Positions 1 through 8,525 of a stretch of 64,000 bases of DNA are shown piece after piece. The position numbers were made by a program, and so were the translations under genes. Each line of letters opens with the position of its first letter. Position 1 is the stretch's first letter. Source of the stretch: Kiloniella spongiae (GTDB lineage Bacteria > Pseudomonadota > Alphaproteobacteria > Kiloniellales > Kiloniellaceae). Location of the stretch: assembly GCF_001026905.1 (NCBI RefSeq), contig NZ_LAQL01000008.1, positions 1-64,000 on the forward strand, given 5' to 3'. Under the pieces are notes generated by a model that saw nothing but the letters and a program-made list of their open reading frames with translations, searched no databases and was not told the origin of the DNA.

Positions 1-42
1 AGTGCACGTGGTGAACGTCGCAACAGACGTAGGCGGGCCTAA
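1..42 (+). CDS. 3' end of an upstream gene with an Arg-rich C-terminus
   Basis: Only the last 13 codons and a TAA stop are in the window; they read SARGERRNRRRRA. The other two forward frames do not give a comparable ending, and a strong terminator follows 35 bases later, so this is probably a real gene end. The tail resembles the Arg-rich end of the next gene (corrinoid reactivase) and of the homocysteine methyltransferase at 44.8 kb. A member of the same methyl-transfer pathway (corrinoid protein or methyltransferase) would fit, but that is inference; the protein family cannot be read from this fragment. Confidence 0.6.
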   Translation, partial: SARGERRNRRRRA

Positions 43-76
43 GTAGCTCCACCGAATAGTTGGTAGTTATAATAAG

Positions 77-111
77 GTCCTCTTCATATCATTTACGAAG
101 AGGACTTTTTT
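77..111 (+). terminator. Rho-independent terminator
   Basis: Nine-base perfect stem GTCCTCTTC/GAAGAGGAC (77-85 with 97-105), 11-base loop, followed by six T. It ends the transcript of the gene stopping at base 42 and separates it from the reactivase gene, which therefore needs its own promoter in 112-226. Confidence 0.9.
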
Positions 112-238
112 GCCTTAAAAAATAATTTTCTTTGATATCGAACATGGTTTTCCTGTTCCACACTAAGATCCTAAAACAAAAGCTCAGCCCCGCACGTATA
201 ATAACGCTAACAAGGGGCAAAAATACGAGGAGAGACCC

Positions 239-2254
239 GTGGCTAAAAATGCACATATCGTATTTACTCCTTCTGGTCGACGTGGTGATTTTCCGGTCGG
301 GACACCTGTCTTAACAGCTGCCCGTAGCCTGGGTGTTGATATTGATTCAGTTTGTGGTGGTCGCGGCATTTGTGGCCGCTGTCAGGTTGAAGCCGGCGAA
401 GGTGAATTCGCGAAACACAAGATCGTCAGTTCGTGCGCAAACATGACTGATTTTTCCAGCGTCGAAGAACGTTATGCAAGTAAAAAAGGGATGAAAGACG
501 GGCGTCGTTTATCCTGTCAAGCCATGATTGAAGGTGATCTTCTTATTGATGTCCCGGCTGAAAGCCAGGTTCATAAACAGGTCGTCCGCAAGCGCGCTGA
601 TGTTCGTGAAATCGAAATCGATCCCCCCATTCGCCTGCATTATGTCGAAGTTGCAGAACCGGACATGCACCATCCATCAGGTGATTTGGAACGCCTGGAA
701 GACGCCCTTGAAGCACAATGGGGCCTAACAAGCTTACACTGCGATCTACGGACACTACAAACCTTGCAGCCAGTTTTGAGAAAAGGTAAGTGGCAGGTAA
801 CAGTTGCGGTTGAGAACGAGAAAACAATCATAGCCGTTTGGCCCGGCTATAAAGAAAATGCCTTTGGCATCGCTGTCGATTTGGGATCTACCACTGTTGC
901 CGCACATCTGTGCGACTTACAAACAGGCAAAGTCACAGCTTCATCCGGTATCATGAATCCCCAAATTCGTTTCGGGGAAGATCTTATGAGTCGCGTATCG
1001 TATGTCATGATGAATCCCGGCGGTGATAAGGAAATGACTGTTGCGGTTCGCGAAGCCCTGGATATCATCATTGGTGTGGTAGCAGAAGAAGGTAAAATCG
1101 AACGCACAGACATTCTCAGCATGACCTTTGTCGGTAACCCCGTCATGCACCATCTCTTGCTCGGCATCGACCCAACGGAGTTGGGTGGCGCACCTTTTGC
1201 CCTTACACTGAATTCGTCCATTGATCTTTATGCAAGTGAACTTGGACTAAACATAAGCCCTGATGGTCGTGTTTACATTCTTCCCTGTATCGCAGGCCAT
1301 GTCGGCGCGGATACCGCTGGTGTTATTCTCTCCGAAGGCCCTCATCTCCAGGACGAAGTGACACTAATCTGTGATGTAGGTACCAATGCCGAGATTGTTC
1401 TTGGAAACAAAGACAGATTGCTTGCATGCTCTTCCCCAACAGGACCAGCCTTTGAAGGTGCACAGATTACAAGCGGGCAACGCGCTGCACCGGGTGCCAT
1501 CGAGCGAATTCGAATTGATCCAGAAACGTTAGAACCAAGATATAGGGTAATCGGATGTGATCTTTGGTCCGATGAAGAAGGTTTTGCCGAGCAAACGAAA
1601 TCAACTGGCGTTACCGGTATCTGCGGTTCAGGTATCATCGAAGCTATTGGTGAAATGTTCCTGGCAGGAATTATTCAAACAGATGGCATTATTGATGGAG
1701 CACAGTCTGAAAAATCTCCACGGGTAAAGTTTAACGGTAAAACTTACGACTACGTGATTAGTGAGAACGAGCCACTGATCACTGTCACCCAAACCGATGT
1801 CCGAGCCATTCAATTAGCAAAGGCTGCCCTTTATGCCGGGGTTAAATTACTAATGGAAAAACTGGACGTGGAAACCATCGACCGCATTCAGCTTGCAGGT
1901 GCCTTTGGCAGTCATATTGATGTCAAGTATGCCATGGTCATTGGCCTAATACCTGATTGCGATCTGGAACGTGTAAAATCAGCCGGAAATGCCGCAGGCA
2001 CAGGAGCACGTATCGCCCTACTCAACAAAGCGGCCCGTAAAGAGATCGAAGATGTCGTTCGCCGCGTTGAGAAAATTGAAACGGCAGTAGAACCAAAGTT
2101 CCAGGAACACTTTGTCAACGCCATGGGAATGCCCAATACAATTGACGAATTTGTTAATTTGGCAAAAGTCGTCAAGCTACCAGAACGAAAAGTCGGCGCC
2201 CCTGCGGCAGAAGGATCTGGCGAAGGTGGTCGCAGAAGAAGACGCAGGCGTTAA
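239..2254 (+). CDS. Corrinoid methyltransferase reactivation protein (RamA-like, ferredoxin + ASKHA/DUF4445)
   Basis: Members of this family use ATP and a low-potential electron to reduce inactive Co(II) corrinoid back to Co(I) in methyltransferase systems. The N-terminal part (about residues 1-110) is a plant-type [2Fe-2S] ferredoxin domain with cysteines at 39, 44, 47 and 93. From about residue 205 an actin-like ATPase (ASKHA) domain begins with the phosphate-loop motif AVDLGSTTVAAHL, and the C-terminal DUF4445 region contains CDVGTNAEI and LAGAFGSHID. The chosen GTG start has AGGAGA 5 bases upstream. The last 15 residues are Gly/Glu then seven Arg, outside the conserved domain. The likely client is the MttB-family methyltransferase at 23.6 kb or the gene ending at base 42. 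The family is clear; the client is inferred. Confidence 0.9.
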   Translation: MAKNAHIVFTPSGRRGDFPVGTPVLTAARSLGVDIDSVCGGRGICGRCQVEAGEGEFAKHKIVSSCANMTDFSSVEERYASKKGMKDGRRLSCQAMIEGDLLIDVPAESQVHKQVVRKRADVREIEIDPPIRLHYVEVAEPDMHHPSGDLERLEDALEAQWGLTSLHCDLRTLQTLQPVLRKGKWQVTVAVENEKTIIAVWPGYKENAFGIAVDLGSTTVAAHLCDLQTGKVTASSGIMNPQIRFGEDLMSRVSYVMMNPGGDKEMTVAVREALDIIIGVVAEEGKIERTDILSMTFVGNPVMHHLLLGIDPTELGGAPFALTLNSSIDLYASELGLNISPDGRVYILPCIAGHVGADTAGVILSEGPHLQDEVTLICDVGTNAEIVLGNKDRLLACSSPTGPAFEGAQITSGQRAAPGAIERIRIDPETLEPRYRVIGCDLWSDEEGFAEQTKSTGVTGICGSGIIEAIGEMFLAGIIQTDGIIDGAQSEKSPRVKFNGKTYDYVISENEPLITVTQTDVRAIQLAKAALYAGVKLLMEKLDVETIDRIQLAGAFGSHIDVKYAMVIGLIPDCDLERVKSAGNAAGTGARIALLNKAARKEIEDVVRRVEKIETAVEPKFQEHFVNAMGMPNTIDEFVNLAKVVKLPERKVGAPAAEGSGEGGRRRRRRR

Positions 2255-2272
2255 ATTAAAAAGATGAAACCA

Positions 2273-2312
2273 ATAAACAAAGGGGCGGACTTAATTCGCC
2301 CCTTTGTTTATT
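2273..2312 (+). terminator. Rho-independent terminator of the reactivase gene
   Basis: Long perfect stem of 15 pairs (2273-2287 with 2297-2311) with the core AAAGGGGCG/CGCCCCTTT and a T-rich descending arm. It lies 18 bases after the reactivase stop codon. Confidence 0.88.
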
Positions 2313-2413
2313 CATGTCCACATGCCTCAAGAAACATCACCGAAAACCAATCTAACTTTAAAATAATTTCTTCAAATTGATATTTAAGACACATTTCAAA
2401 CATAAACATTAAT

Positions 2414-2460
2414 AATAGTTAACAAATTAACTTTTCATTAACTATTTTGTACTGTATAAT
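2414..2460 (+). promoter_or_regulatory. Inverted repeat and -10 box upstream of the 59-residue gene
   Basis: AATAGTTAA (2414-2422) and TTAACTATT (2438-2446) form a perfect 9-base inverted repeat with a 15-base spacer. A consensus -10 hexamer TATAAT follows at 2455-2460; no good -35 box is visible 17 bases upstream. The rest of the 2313-2553 gap is AT-rich with nothing else recognisable. Function as operator plus promoter is inferred from position. Confidence 0.5.
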
Positions 2461-2553
2461 CGTCATATGAACAGAAAAATGTCACAGGCAAGACATCAAT
2501 ACTTACGTTTCGAATTATATTTGTTCGAAGCGAAGTGAAGGAGGCAAAAGGAA

Positions 2554-2733
2554 ATGCCGACAACAGAACAACTGGAAAGCCGTCTTGCTGCGGATAACAT
2601 CACGCACCAAACTTTTGGCATTAGCAAAAGAGCCTATGGTGGTGTTATTGCCTACCAGTTAGAGAAACATGGTTTCAACGGTGCTCTAAAGGTAATCAAA
2701 CAGCAAGTTCAAGCCTTAGAAACAACACACTAA
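2554..2733 (+). CDS. Small conserved-looking protein of unknown function, 59 residues
   Basis: An ATG frame of 59 codons ending in TAA, preceded at an ideal 9-base distance by AAGGAGG (2538-2544), with a TATAAT box about 95 bases upstream. The protein begins MPTTEQLESRL and ends QVQALETTH. It is soluble, mixed charge, likely helical, and has no signal peptide, membrane segment or cysteine. The strong ribosome-binding site and dedicated upstream region make it a probable gene. I do not recognise the family. It converges on yaaA, with a weak 5-base hairpin between them. Confidence 0.65.
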   Translation: MPTTEQLESRLAADNITHQTFGISKRAYGGVIAYQLEKHGFNGALKVIKQQVQALETTH

Positions 2734-2786
2734 TCACTCTTCTATAAGAAGGTTTATACTAAAAATTCTCTTCAAATAGCAGCTTT

Positions 2787-3566
2787 TTACGCTTTGCCGT
2801 GCTCACGGGTGAATACAAAATCTGATGCACTTGAAAGATCAGAGCGATAAGCATAGCCACCAGCAGTAAAATCCTTTAGCCCCTCAGCTTTATCAATTCG
2901 CTCTTGAATAATAAATCGCGCCATCATTCCGCGCGCACGCTTTGCAGGAAAACTGATAATTTTTGCAACTCCGTCCTTAATTTCTTTAAAGACAGGCGTG
3001 ATGACCGTACCTTCTAATTTTGATGTCTGCACAGCCTTAAAGTATTCATTAGAAGCAACATTTACCAATATTCTATCGCTGTGTTCAGCGAGTTGGGCGC
3101 TAAGCTCTTTGGTGATTTGATCCCCCCAAAAATCATATAAGTCTTCGCCATGAGGATTACGCAGCTTTGTTCCCATCTCCAGACGATAGGGCTGCATTAA
3201 ATCAAGGGGACGCAGTAATCCATAAAGCCCAGAGAGGATGCGAAGATGGTCCTGTGCATATCTAAGCTCATCCTCATCCAGGTTTTCCGCATCAAGGCCG
3301 ACATAAGTATCACCCTTGAATGTATCAACAGCAACTTTGGCATTATCCTGAGTGAAGGGGAAAGAAAAATTACGATAGCGCTGATAATTTAAATCCGCCA
3401 GATTTTCACTTATGCTCATCAAGTTCCGAAGATCTGCACGGGTTAAATCTTTCGTCACCGAAAGAAGGTCCTTTATCTGATCCTCAAACACAGGTTGAGA
3501 TGTCATAAAATCAATTTTAGCAGCACTCTCATCTAGTTTTTTTGCAGGAGAAACAACAGCTAACAT
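2787..3566 (-). CDS. yaaA: Peroxide stress protein YaaA (DUF328)
   Basis: 259 residues, the usual length of the YaaA family. The N-terminus MLAVVSPAKKLDE and the inner motifs LSGLYGLLRPLDLMQPYRLEMG and SFPAKRARGMMARFI are diagnostic. In E. coli YaaA lowers free iron and limits DNA damage under peroxide stress; it is cytoplasmic. The gene is single and faces the 59-residue gene. Family assignment is secure; the precise biochemistry of the family is not fully settled. Confidence 0.93.
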   Translation of the reverse strand: MLAVVSPAKKLDESAAKIDFMTSQPVFEDQIKDLLSVTKDLTRADLRNLMSISENLADLNYQRYRNFSFPFTQDNAKVAVDTFKGDTYVGLDAENLDEDELRYAQDHLRILSGLYGLLRPLDLMQPYRLEMGTKLRNPHGEDLYDFWGDQITKELSAQLAEHSDRILVNVASNEYFKAVQTSKLEGTVITPVFKEIKDGVAKIISFPAKRARGMMARFIIQERIDKAEGLKDFTAGGYAYRSDLSSASDFVFTREHGKA

Positions 3567-3794
3567 AAGGACCTCAGAATTTGGATTTAAAGAATTTTTA
3601 TTTCCTCCATAAGGTAAGAACTAAAGCCTCATCAAACAAGAACCATAATAGCTTACCAGATGTTTTTTTCAGTTATGACATCAATCACACCATCAATCAC
3701 AGGTGTTCACTAAAACCTTACACTCCAAATTTCTTTACTCGTGCTAGTATTCACCTTCTCGGCCCTATTCCCAAACAATCCAGCGGATACATCC

Positions 3795-5015
3795 ATGCAG
3801 CGCATCAAGCTTACATTCGAAAACTCTCAAGGAAATGAACTCTCAGGGGCCCTAGAGCTGCCCTACCAGAAACCTTTGGGATACGCCCTTTTTGCCCACT
3901 GTTTTTCCTGCGGAAAAGATATCCCCGCCGCAACACGGATCAGCCGTAGCCTGGTTGAAAAGGGATTTGCAGTATTGCGCTTTGACTTTACAGGACTTGG
4001 TGGAAGTAACGGTGATTTTGGCAACACGAATTTCTCCTCCAATGTTGCCGATTTAGTTGCAGCATCAAGATTACTTAAAGAACAGTACGAGGCACCCAGC
4101 CTGTTAATTGGTCATAGCCTTGGCGGCGCAGCAGTCCTTGCTGCAGCAAGAGATATTCCCGAAGCCGAAGCCGTCATCACGATTGGCGCCCCAAGTGATC
4201 CCGAACATGTAAGCCATCTTTTTTCTGATCAGGTAGAAACAATTGAGAAAGATGGCGTCGCCCCTGTCCAGCTGGGCAGCAGAACTTTTAATATAACCAA
4301 GCAGTTCCTGACGGACATATCGAACCACAATATGAAAGAACACATCGGTAATCTGGGAAAAGCACTCCTCGTTTTTCATTCCCCACGAGACACTACAGTA
4401 AGTATTGATGAAGCAAGCAAGATTTTTACAGCTGCCAAACACCCCAGGAGTTTTATCTCTCTGGATCAAGCCGACCACCTATTAACCAATGCAGCAGATG
4501 CAGCCTATGTTGGCCATACAATTGCAGCCTGGGTAGAACGCTATGTATCGTCCTCATCTTCTCCTCAAGACATTACGCCCGCACCAGAAAAAGGGCATGT
4601 CATTGTCAAGGAAGAGAACAAAGCCTTCTTAAGACATATAAAAACAGATCATCACAACTGGCTTGCGGATGAACCCTTGACTATGGGTGGCGGCAATCAG
4701 GGACCAGATCCTTACGAAATGTTACTGGCAGCACTGGGTGCTTGTACATCAATGACAATCCGTATGTACGCCAATCATAAACAATGGCCGCTTGAAGATC
4801 TGGATGTTGAGTTATCGCATACAAGAGAACATTGCCAGGACAGTGCAGATTGCGAACAATCAGGGCACCAGATTGACATCATTACCCGTAATATCAGCCT
4901 TGTAGGCGAAAAACTTACCGAAGAACAACGTCAACGCCTGTTGCAAATTGCCGGTAAATGCCCTGTTCACAAGACATTGGAAAACAAGATTGTTGTAAAA
5001 GACAAGCTAACTTAA
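3795..5015 (+). CDS. Alpha/beta hydrolase fused to an OsmC-family domain
   Basis: 406 residues from the chosen ATG (MQRIKLTF); the open frame extends 18 codons upstream, but that extension lacks similarity to a family start. Residues 1-260 form an alpha/beta hydrolase with nucleophile elbow GHSLGG (Ser108). After a Pro-rich linker at about residue 275, an OsmC/Ohr-type domain follows with the two redox cysteines in LGACTS (about Cys317) and GKCPVHKTL (about Cys389). OsmC domains reduce organic hydroperoxides. This fusion is a known architecture; the hydrolase substrate is unknown. Pairing with yaaA across a 228-bp gap is consistent with oxidative stress, but that is inference. Confidence 0.88.
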   Translation: MQRIKLTFENSQGNELSGALELPYQKPLGYALFAHCFSCGKDIPAATRISRSLVEKGFAVLRFDFTGLGGSNGDFGNTNFSSNVADLVAASRLLKEQYEAPSLLIGHSLGGAAVLAAARDIPEAEAVITIGAPSDPEHVSHLFSDQVETIEKDGVAPVQLGSRTFNITKQFLTDISNHNMKEHIGNLGKALLVFHSPRDTTVSIDEASKIFTAAKHPRSFISLDQADHLLTNAADAAYVGHTIAAWVERYVSSSSSPQDITPAPEKGHVIVKEENKAFLRHIKTDHHNWLADEPLTMGGGNQGPDPYEMLLAALGACTSMTIRMYANHKQWPLEDLDVELSHTREHCQDSADCEQSGHQIDIITRNISLVGEKLTEEQRQRLLQIAGKCPVHKTLENKIVVKDKLT

Positions 5016-5112
5016 GGAAATATAATTCCTTAGGTTAGCTTGCATATCGCTTGAAGTTTCGCCATCAACAATATATACGATTCATATACAAAACATATAT
5101 GGATTCGTTAAT

Positions 5113-5388
5113 ATGGGAATTGTAAAAATCTCCAGCGAAATACACGAAAACATTCGTGTCGCAAGCAAAGCCATGACCAGATCAATCAATGCTCAGGCAG
5201 AACATTGGATGAAGATTGGCATGCTTGCGGAAAGAAACCCGGGGCTTAACTACGGAGAGATTCTCTCTCTACTTCTTAGAGAAGCGGAACAATCCAGCCA
5301 ACCGGAAAATCAGAACACACCTGCAAATACCCCCCCAAGAGCCAAGCCAATACAGGCACAGGTAACTAATGCAGCAGCCCGTCATTAA
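5113..5388 (+). CDS. ParD-like antitoxin-family protein
   Basis: 91 residues. The first 60 or so (MGIVKISSEIHENIRVASKAM, then INAQAEHWMKIGMLAE and LNYGEILSLLLREAE) match the ParD_like family, a ribbon-helix-helix-type DNA-binding domain; the C-terminus is Pro/Ala-rich and probably disordered. The stop overlaps the start of map by 20 bases, so the two are translationally coupled, and no ParE toxin follows. The AT-rich upstream gap (5016-5112), with repeated ATATA/GATTC elements, could hold an autoregulatory site. Role is unknown; the arrangement suggests it controls map rather than a toxin. Confidence 0.75.
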   Translation: MGIVKISSEIHENIRVASKAMTRSINAQAEHWMKIGMLAERNPGLNYGEILSLLLREAEQSSQPENQNTPANTPPRAKPIQAQVTNAAARH

Positions 5389-6163
5389 GACAGCAACAGA
5401 GATTAACAAGATGCGTGTTGCTGGCGCACTTACCGCCCAAGTTCTTGATCAGGTCAAAGGTATTATTACGCCCGGGATCTCAACAATGGAGATCAATGAT
5501 TTTTGTGACGATTTTATCCAACATCATTTGAATGCTGTGCCGGGAAGCAAAGGACAATACGACTATCCCTATGCCATCAATACATCGGTTAATCATGTTA
5601 TATGTCACGGCATACCATCAAAATCTGCACGGCTGAAAAAAGGTGATATCATCAATGTCGATTTAACTGTTTTCAAAGATGGCTATTACGGCGATAGCAG
5701 CAAAATGTTTGCTGTTGGCAAAATCCAACCGCACGCACTAAAGCTAATCGAGATCACACGGGAATGTCTGTATCAGGCTATAAAAATCGTAAAACCCGGC
5801 AATACCTTTGGGGATATTGGCTTTACCATCCAGTCTCTCGCAGAAAAAAACGGTTACTCAGTTGTTCGGGAGTTTTGTGGTCATGGTATTGGCTCAAAAA
5901 TGCATGAGCCACCAGAGGTCAGGCATTACGGAAAATCTGGTGAGGGCATCGTTCTAAAAGAAGGTATGACCTTTACAATTGAGCCAATGATCAATCAGGG
6001 AAAGGCAACGATAAGACAGCACCCTGATGGCTGGACCGTATCAACAAAAGACAGACGGTTATCCGCCCAATGCGAACATACAATACTGGTCACCGCTACA
6101 GGCTATGAGATCTTGACCTATCGTGATGAAGAAAAAGAGTTCATACTCAGGATCGCGTCTTAA
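5369..6163 (+). CDS. map: Type I methionine aminopeptidase
   Basis: 264 residues, matching the E. coli enzyme in length. It removes the initiator Met from nascent proteins. The five metal ligands are present: Asp98, Asp109, His172, Glu205 and Glu236, plus the catalytic His80 in VICHGIPS. These positions are each one higher than in E. coli. There is no N-terminal zinc-finger extension. It is co-transcribed and overlapping with the ParD-like gene, unlike the usual rpsB-linked map, so a second map copy elsewhere in the genome is plausible. Confidence 0.93.
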   Translation: MQQPVIKTATEINKMRVAGALTAQVLDQVKGIITPGISTMEINDFCDDFIQHHLNAVPGSKGQYDYPYAINTSVNHVICHGIPSKSARLKKGDIINVDLTVFKDGYYGDSSKMFAVGKIQPHALKLIEITRECLYQAIKIVKPGNTFGDIGFTIQSLAEKNGYSVVREFCGHGIGSKMHEPPEVRHYGKSGEGIVLKEGMTFTIEPMINQGKATIRQHPDGWTVSTKDRRLSAQCEHTILVTATGYEILTYRDEEKEFILRIAS

Positions 6164-6189
6164 ATATTAACTCCGCCGTAAGTGACGAT

Positions 6190-6606
6190 TTATCCCTCCA
6201 GCCTCTTCCCCATACTGACACGAGGCTCGACACCATACCCAAGACTTTTGTAAAGCTTAACAGCACCTTCATTGCCATCACGCACCTGTAAATTCAACTT
6301 TGTGCAACCGAGTGACACCAGTTCCTGCTCTGCAAGCGTAAGTAACTTGCTCGCAATGCCTTGCCGTCGATGGGTCGGCGCGACGACGACACTGTATATC
6401 CAACCACGACGGCCATCATAACCAGCCATCGTTGTTCCGACGATTGTGCCGTCGTCTTCGGCGACAAAAAGTAACCCGGGCTGATAACGTTGTTTGTTAT
6501 CCAAAATATCAGCCGCCTTATTCCAGGGCGACGGATTGGGATCATCCTCTTCCCATAAACGGAGTAGCCCTGCCCTGTCTTCCGAACGATAAGACCTGAT
6601 ATCCAT
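6190..6606 (-). CDS. ypeA: GNAT acetyltransferase, YpeA family
   Basis: 138 residues with the GNAT acetyl-CoA-binding motif VVVAPTHRRQGIASKLL and the family-typical start MDIRSYRSEDRAGLLRLWEE and end LNLQVRDGNEGAVKLYKSLGY. YpeA proteins are RimI-like, but their acceptor is not established. It is a single gene facing map; the upstream side holds the FMN riboswitch region of ribB on the other strand. Confidence 0.85.
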   Translation of the reverse strand: MDIRSYRSEDRAGLLRLWEEDDPNPSPWNKAADILDNKQRYQPGLLFVAEDDGTIVGTTMAGYDGRRGWIYSVVVAPTHRRQGIASKLLTLAEQELVSLGCTKLNLQVRDGNEGAVKLYKSLGYGVEPRVSMGKRLEG

Positions 6607-6762
6607 AGTTCCCTCTTTACTAATAACACCTGCTAACGCTTTCCTTAACAGGTCGCATATTTTGTCAAAATTGGCGGTTTCCGACTTGCCTAGGGCAAAG
6701 ATATTGGTCTAGGGTTAGCCGACTTGAAAGAAGATTCTTTTAAGTATGTGCAATTAGGCGCT

Positions 6763-6938
6763 TGTTCTCAGGGCAGGGTGAAATTCCCGACCGGCGGTAA
6801 CTTTTAGATACGATATGTAGAAAAAAGAAGCCCGCGAGCGCCCTTGGCTTCAGGATCTTTTCGGGTCCAGAAATCAAGGGGTCAGCAGATTTGGTGAGAT
6901 TCCAGAGCCGACGGTAACAGTCCGGATGGGAGAGGATA
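6763..6938 (+). promoter_or_regulatory. FMN riboswitch (RFN element) of ribB
   Basis: All conserved blocks of the RFN element are present in order: GGGCAGGGTGAAATTCCCGACCGGCGGT near 6770-6798 (split here as GGGCAGGGTGAAATT then CCCGACCGGCGGT), GCCCGCGAGC near 6831, GGGGTCAGCAGATTTGGTGA near 6879, and CCGACGGTAACAGTCCGGAT near 6908. It binds FMN and turns down riboflavin synthesis genes. The variable arm (about 6800-6880) is moderately long. It sits 133 bases upstream of the ribB start. Confidence 0.97.
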
Positions 6939-6980
6939 GGCAGGAATGAGCATGGCAATAAGCCTGTTTATTCTGCGTGT

Positions 6981-7018
6981 GCGGATGATCTGTGTCTTTG
7001 ACAGATATAATCATTCGC
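6981..7018 (+). promoter_or_regulatory. Hairpin in the likely expression platform of the FMN riboswitch
   Basis: GCGGATGAT (6981-6989) pairs with ATCATTCGC (7010-7018) with one G-U pair, with an inner CTGT/ACAG extension. Only CCTTTC follows, not a run of T, and the ribB ribosome-binding site is another 40 bases on. It may be a weak attenuator or part of an alternative fold; sequence alone does not decide. Confidence 0.45.
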
Positions 7019-7071
7019 CCTTTCTGAACACGCCCTGATTCTGGTTACGCCGCTTATTAGGAGTGACAACC

Positions 7072-7761
7072 ATGAATCAGATCGCAAACGATCACAACAA
7101 TACGCACCAGTCTCTACTGGCGCAGTTCGGCACGCCCTATGAAAGAGTGGAAAAGGCTCTTTCTTCCATGCGTGCTGGCAAGGGGATTCTCGTCGTTGAT
7201 GACGAAGACAGAGAAAATGAAGGCGATCTCATTTTCGCTGCCGAGACTCTGACCAACGAACAGATGGCAATGCTTATCCGCGAATGTAGTGGCATTGTTT
7301 GCCTCTGTATGACAGATGAAAAGCTTCGTAATCTCGATCTGCCTCAGATGGTACAGGACAACAACTCATCTATGGGAACCGGCTTTACCGTTACCATTGA
7401 AGCAAAGGTTGGTGTCACCACAGGAGTATCCGCCGCCGACCGCGTAACAACGGTTAAGACAGCAATTGCTGATGACTGTAAGCCTGATGATTTAGCCCGT
7501 CCTGGCCATGTATTCCCTTTACGGGCCATGGCTGGTGGTGTTCTAACACGCCAGGGACATACAGAAGCAACCTGTGATCTGTCCGCAATGGCCGGATGGA
7601 AACCTGCAGGCGTTCTATGTGAAGTGACCAACCCGGATGGTACAATGGCGCGGTTGCCCGAAATCATCGAATTCGGACAAAAACACAACCTGCCTGTCGT
7701 ATGCATTGATGATATTATCTTGTATCGCAAGAAAACAGAGACTGCTGCAATCGCCGTATAG
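7072..7761 (+). CDS. ribB: 3,4-dihydroxy-2-butanone 4-phosphate synthase
   Basis: 229 residues. It converts ribulose 5-phosphate to the four-carbon precursor of riboflavin. The acidic metal/substrate site [17 protein letters not shown], the motif [10 protein letters not shown] and the GHTEAT motif are present. The C-terminus stops after the RibB domain, so there is no RibA (GTP cyclohydrolase II) fusion. ATG at 7072 is preferred over an upstream GTG because AGGAG lies 8 bases before it. Control by the FMN riboswitch is visible upstream. It stands alone, not in a rib operon, as is common for riboswitch-controlled ribB in proteobacteria. Confidence 0.95.
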   Translation: MNQIANDHNNTHQSLLAQFGTPYERVEKALSSMRAGKGILVVDDEDRENEGDLIFAAETLTNEQMAMLIRECSGIVCLCMTDEKLRNLDLPQMVQDNNSSMGTGFTVTIEAKVGVTTGVSAADRVTTVKTAIADDCKPDDLARPGHVFPLRAMAGGVLTRQGHTEATCDLSAMAGWKPAGVLCEVTNPDGTMARLPEIIEFGQKHNLPVVCIDDIILYRKKTETAAIAV

Positions 7762-7790
7762 CAAACCAGAAAATTCTATCCCATACCCCA

Positions 7791-7828
7791 GAAGAGGCCC
7801 CTTACACTTAAGGGGCCTCTTCTTCTTT
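7791..7828 (+). terminator. Terminator after ribB
   Basis: Perfect 13-base stem GAAGAGGCCCCTT/AAGGGGCCTCTTC (7791-7803 with 7810-7822) followed by TTCTTT. Confidence 0.88.
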
Positions 7829-7951
7829 AAGTTCACCTTTTGAACACGTTTTTTCTGAATTACCCTTTTTCTGAATTACTGGGCAAGAATCAGATGTTTT
7901 TAAAAGCCATTATTTGATTATCTCTTATCAACATTAAACATGGAGGTAACA

Positions 7952-8437
7952 ATGTCAGCACAAAATCTCATCGTTAAGTTTATTGCAATTCCAACAGAAC
8001 ATGCACGCCATCTCCAATCAGGTGGTTGTGATGAGAACGGTTTGATCCCTGAGAAAATGATCTCTGATGGAGATGGTTTTCCCTGTCGACATTGTTTAAA
8101 AGGAATTGAAAAGGGAGAAGAAGTGCTGGTCATTTCATACCGCCCTTTTCCTGAAAAACAGCCTTATGCTGAATCTGGCCCAATTTTTCTTCACAGCAAA
8201 ACGTGTGTTTCCCATAATAATAACGGGAAAATTCCAGATAATATAAAATCTCAGGGAATAACGCTAATTCGTGGCTATAACAGTGAAAACAGGATCGTTT
8301 ACGGCACAGGAAAAGCAATCAAATCATCTGATATTGAAGCAGAATCTGTAAAGATGTTCGAGGCAGATAACATTGCCTATATACATGCAAGATCTGCGGC
8401 AAATAACTGTTTTACCTGCCGTATTGAACGTGCATAA
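7952..8437 (+). CDS. DUF1203 family protein
   Basis: 161 residues from ATG 7952, chosen because GGAGG lies 5 bases upstream; an ATG 12 bases earlier overlaps that site. Family hallmarks are visible: FPCRHCLKGIEKGEEVLVISYRPF (two cysteines) followed by PYAESGPIFLH and a conserved Cys, and YIHARSA with a Cys pair FTC near the end. The conserved Cys/His residues could bind metal. No function is established for DUF1203. It is a single gene with its own terminator. Confidence 0.85.
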   Translation: MSAQNLIVKFIAIPTEHARHLQSGGCDENGLIPEKMISDGDGFPCRHCLKGIEKGEEVLVISYRPFPEKQPYAESGPIFLHSKTCVSHNNNGKIPDNIKSQGITLIRGYNSENRIVYGTGKAIKSSDIEAESVKMFEADNIAYIHARSAANNCFTCRIERA

Positions 8438-8473
8438 TTTTCCTGGACCAGATCAATAATCGCAGAATACAAA

Positions 8474-8503
8474 AAAAGCCCTGTGTAAAAACAGGACTTT
8501 TCA
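8474..8503. terminator. Probable terminator between DUF1203 gene and flgO-like gene
   Basis: AAAAGCCCTGT and ACAGGACTTTT pair over 10 of 11 positions around a 6-base loop, with A-run before and T-run after, so it may serve both converging transcripts. Confidence 0.7.
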
Positions 8504-8525
8504 TACTTGTTCGAAAATCTTCTGT

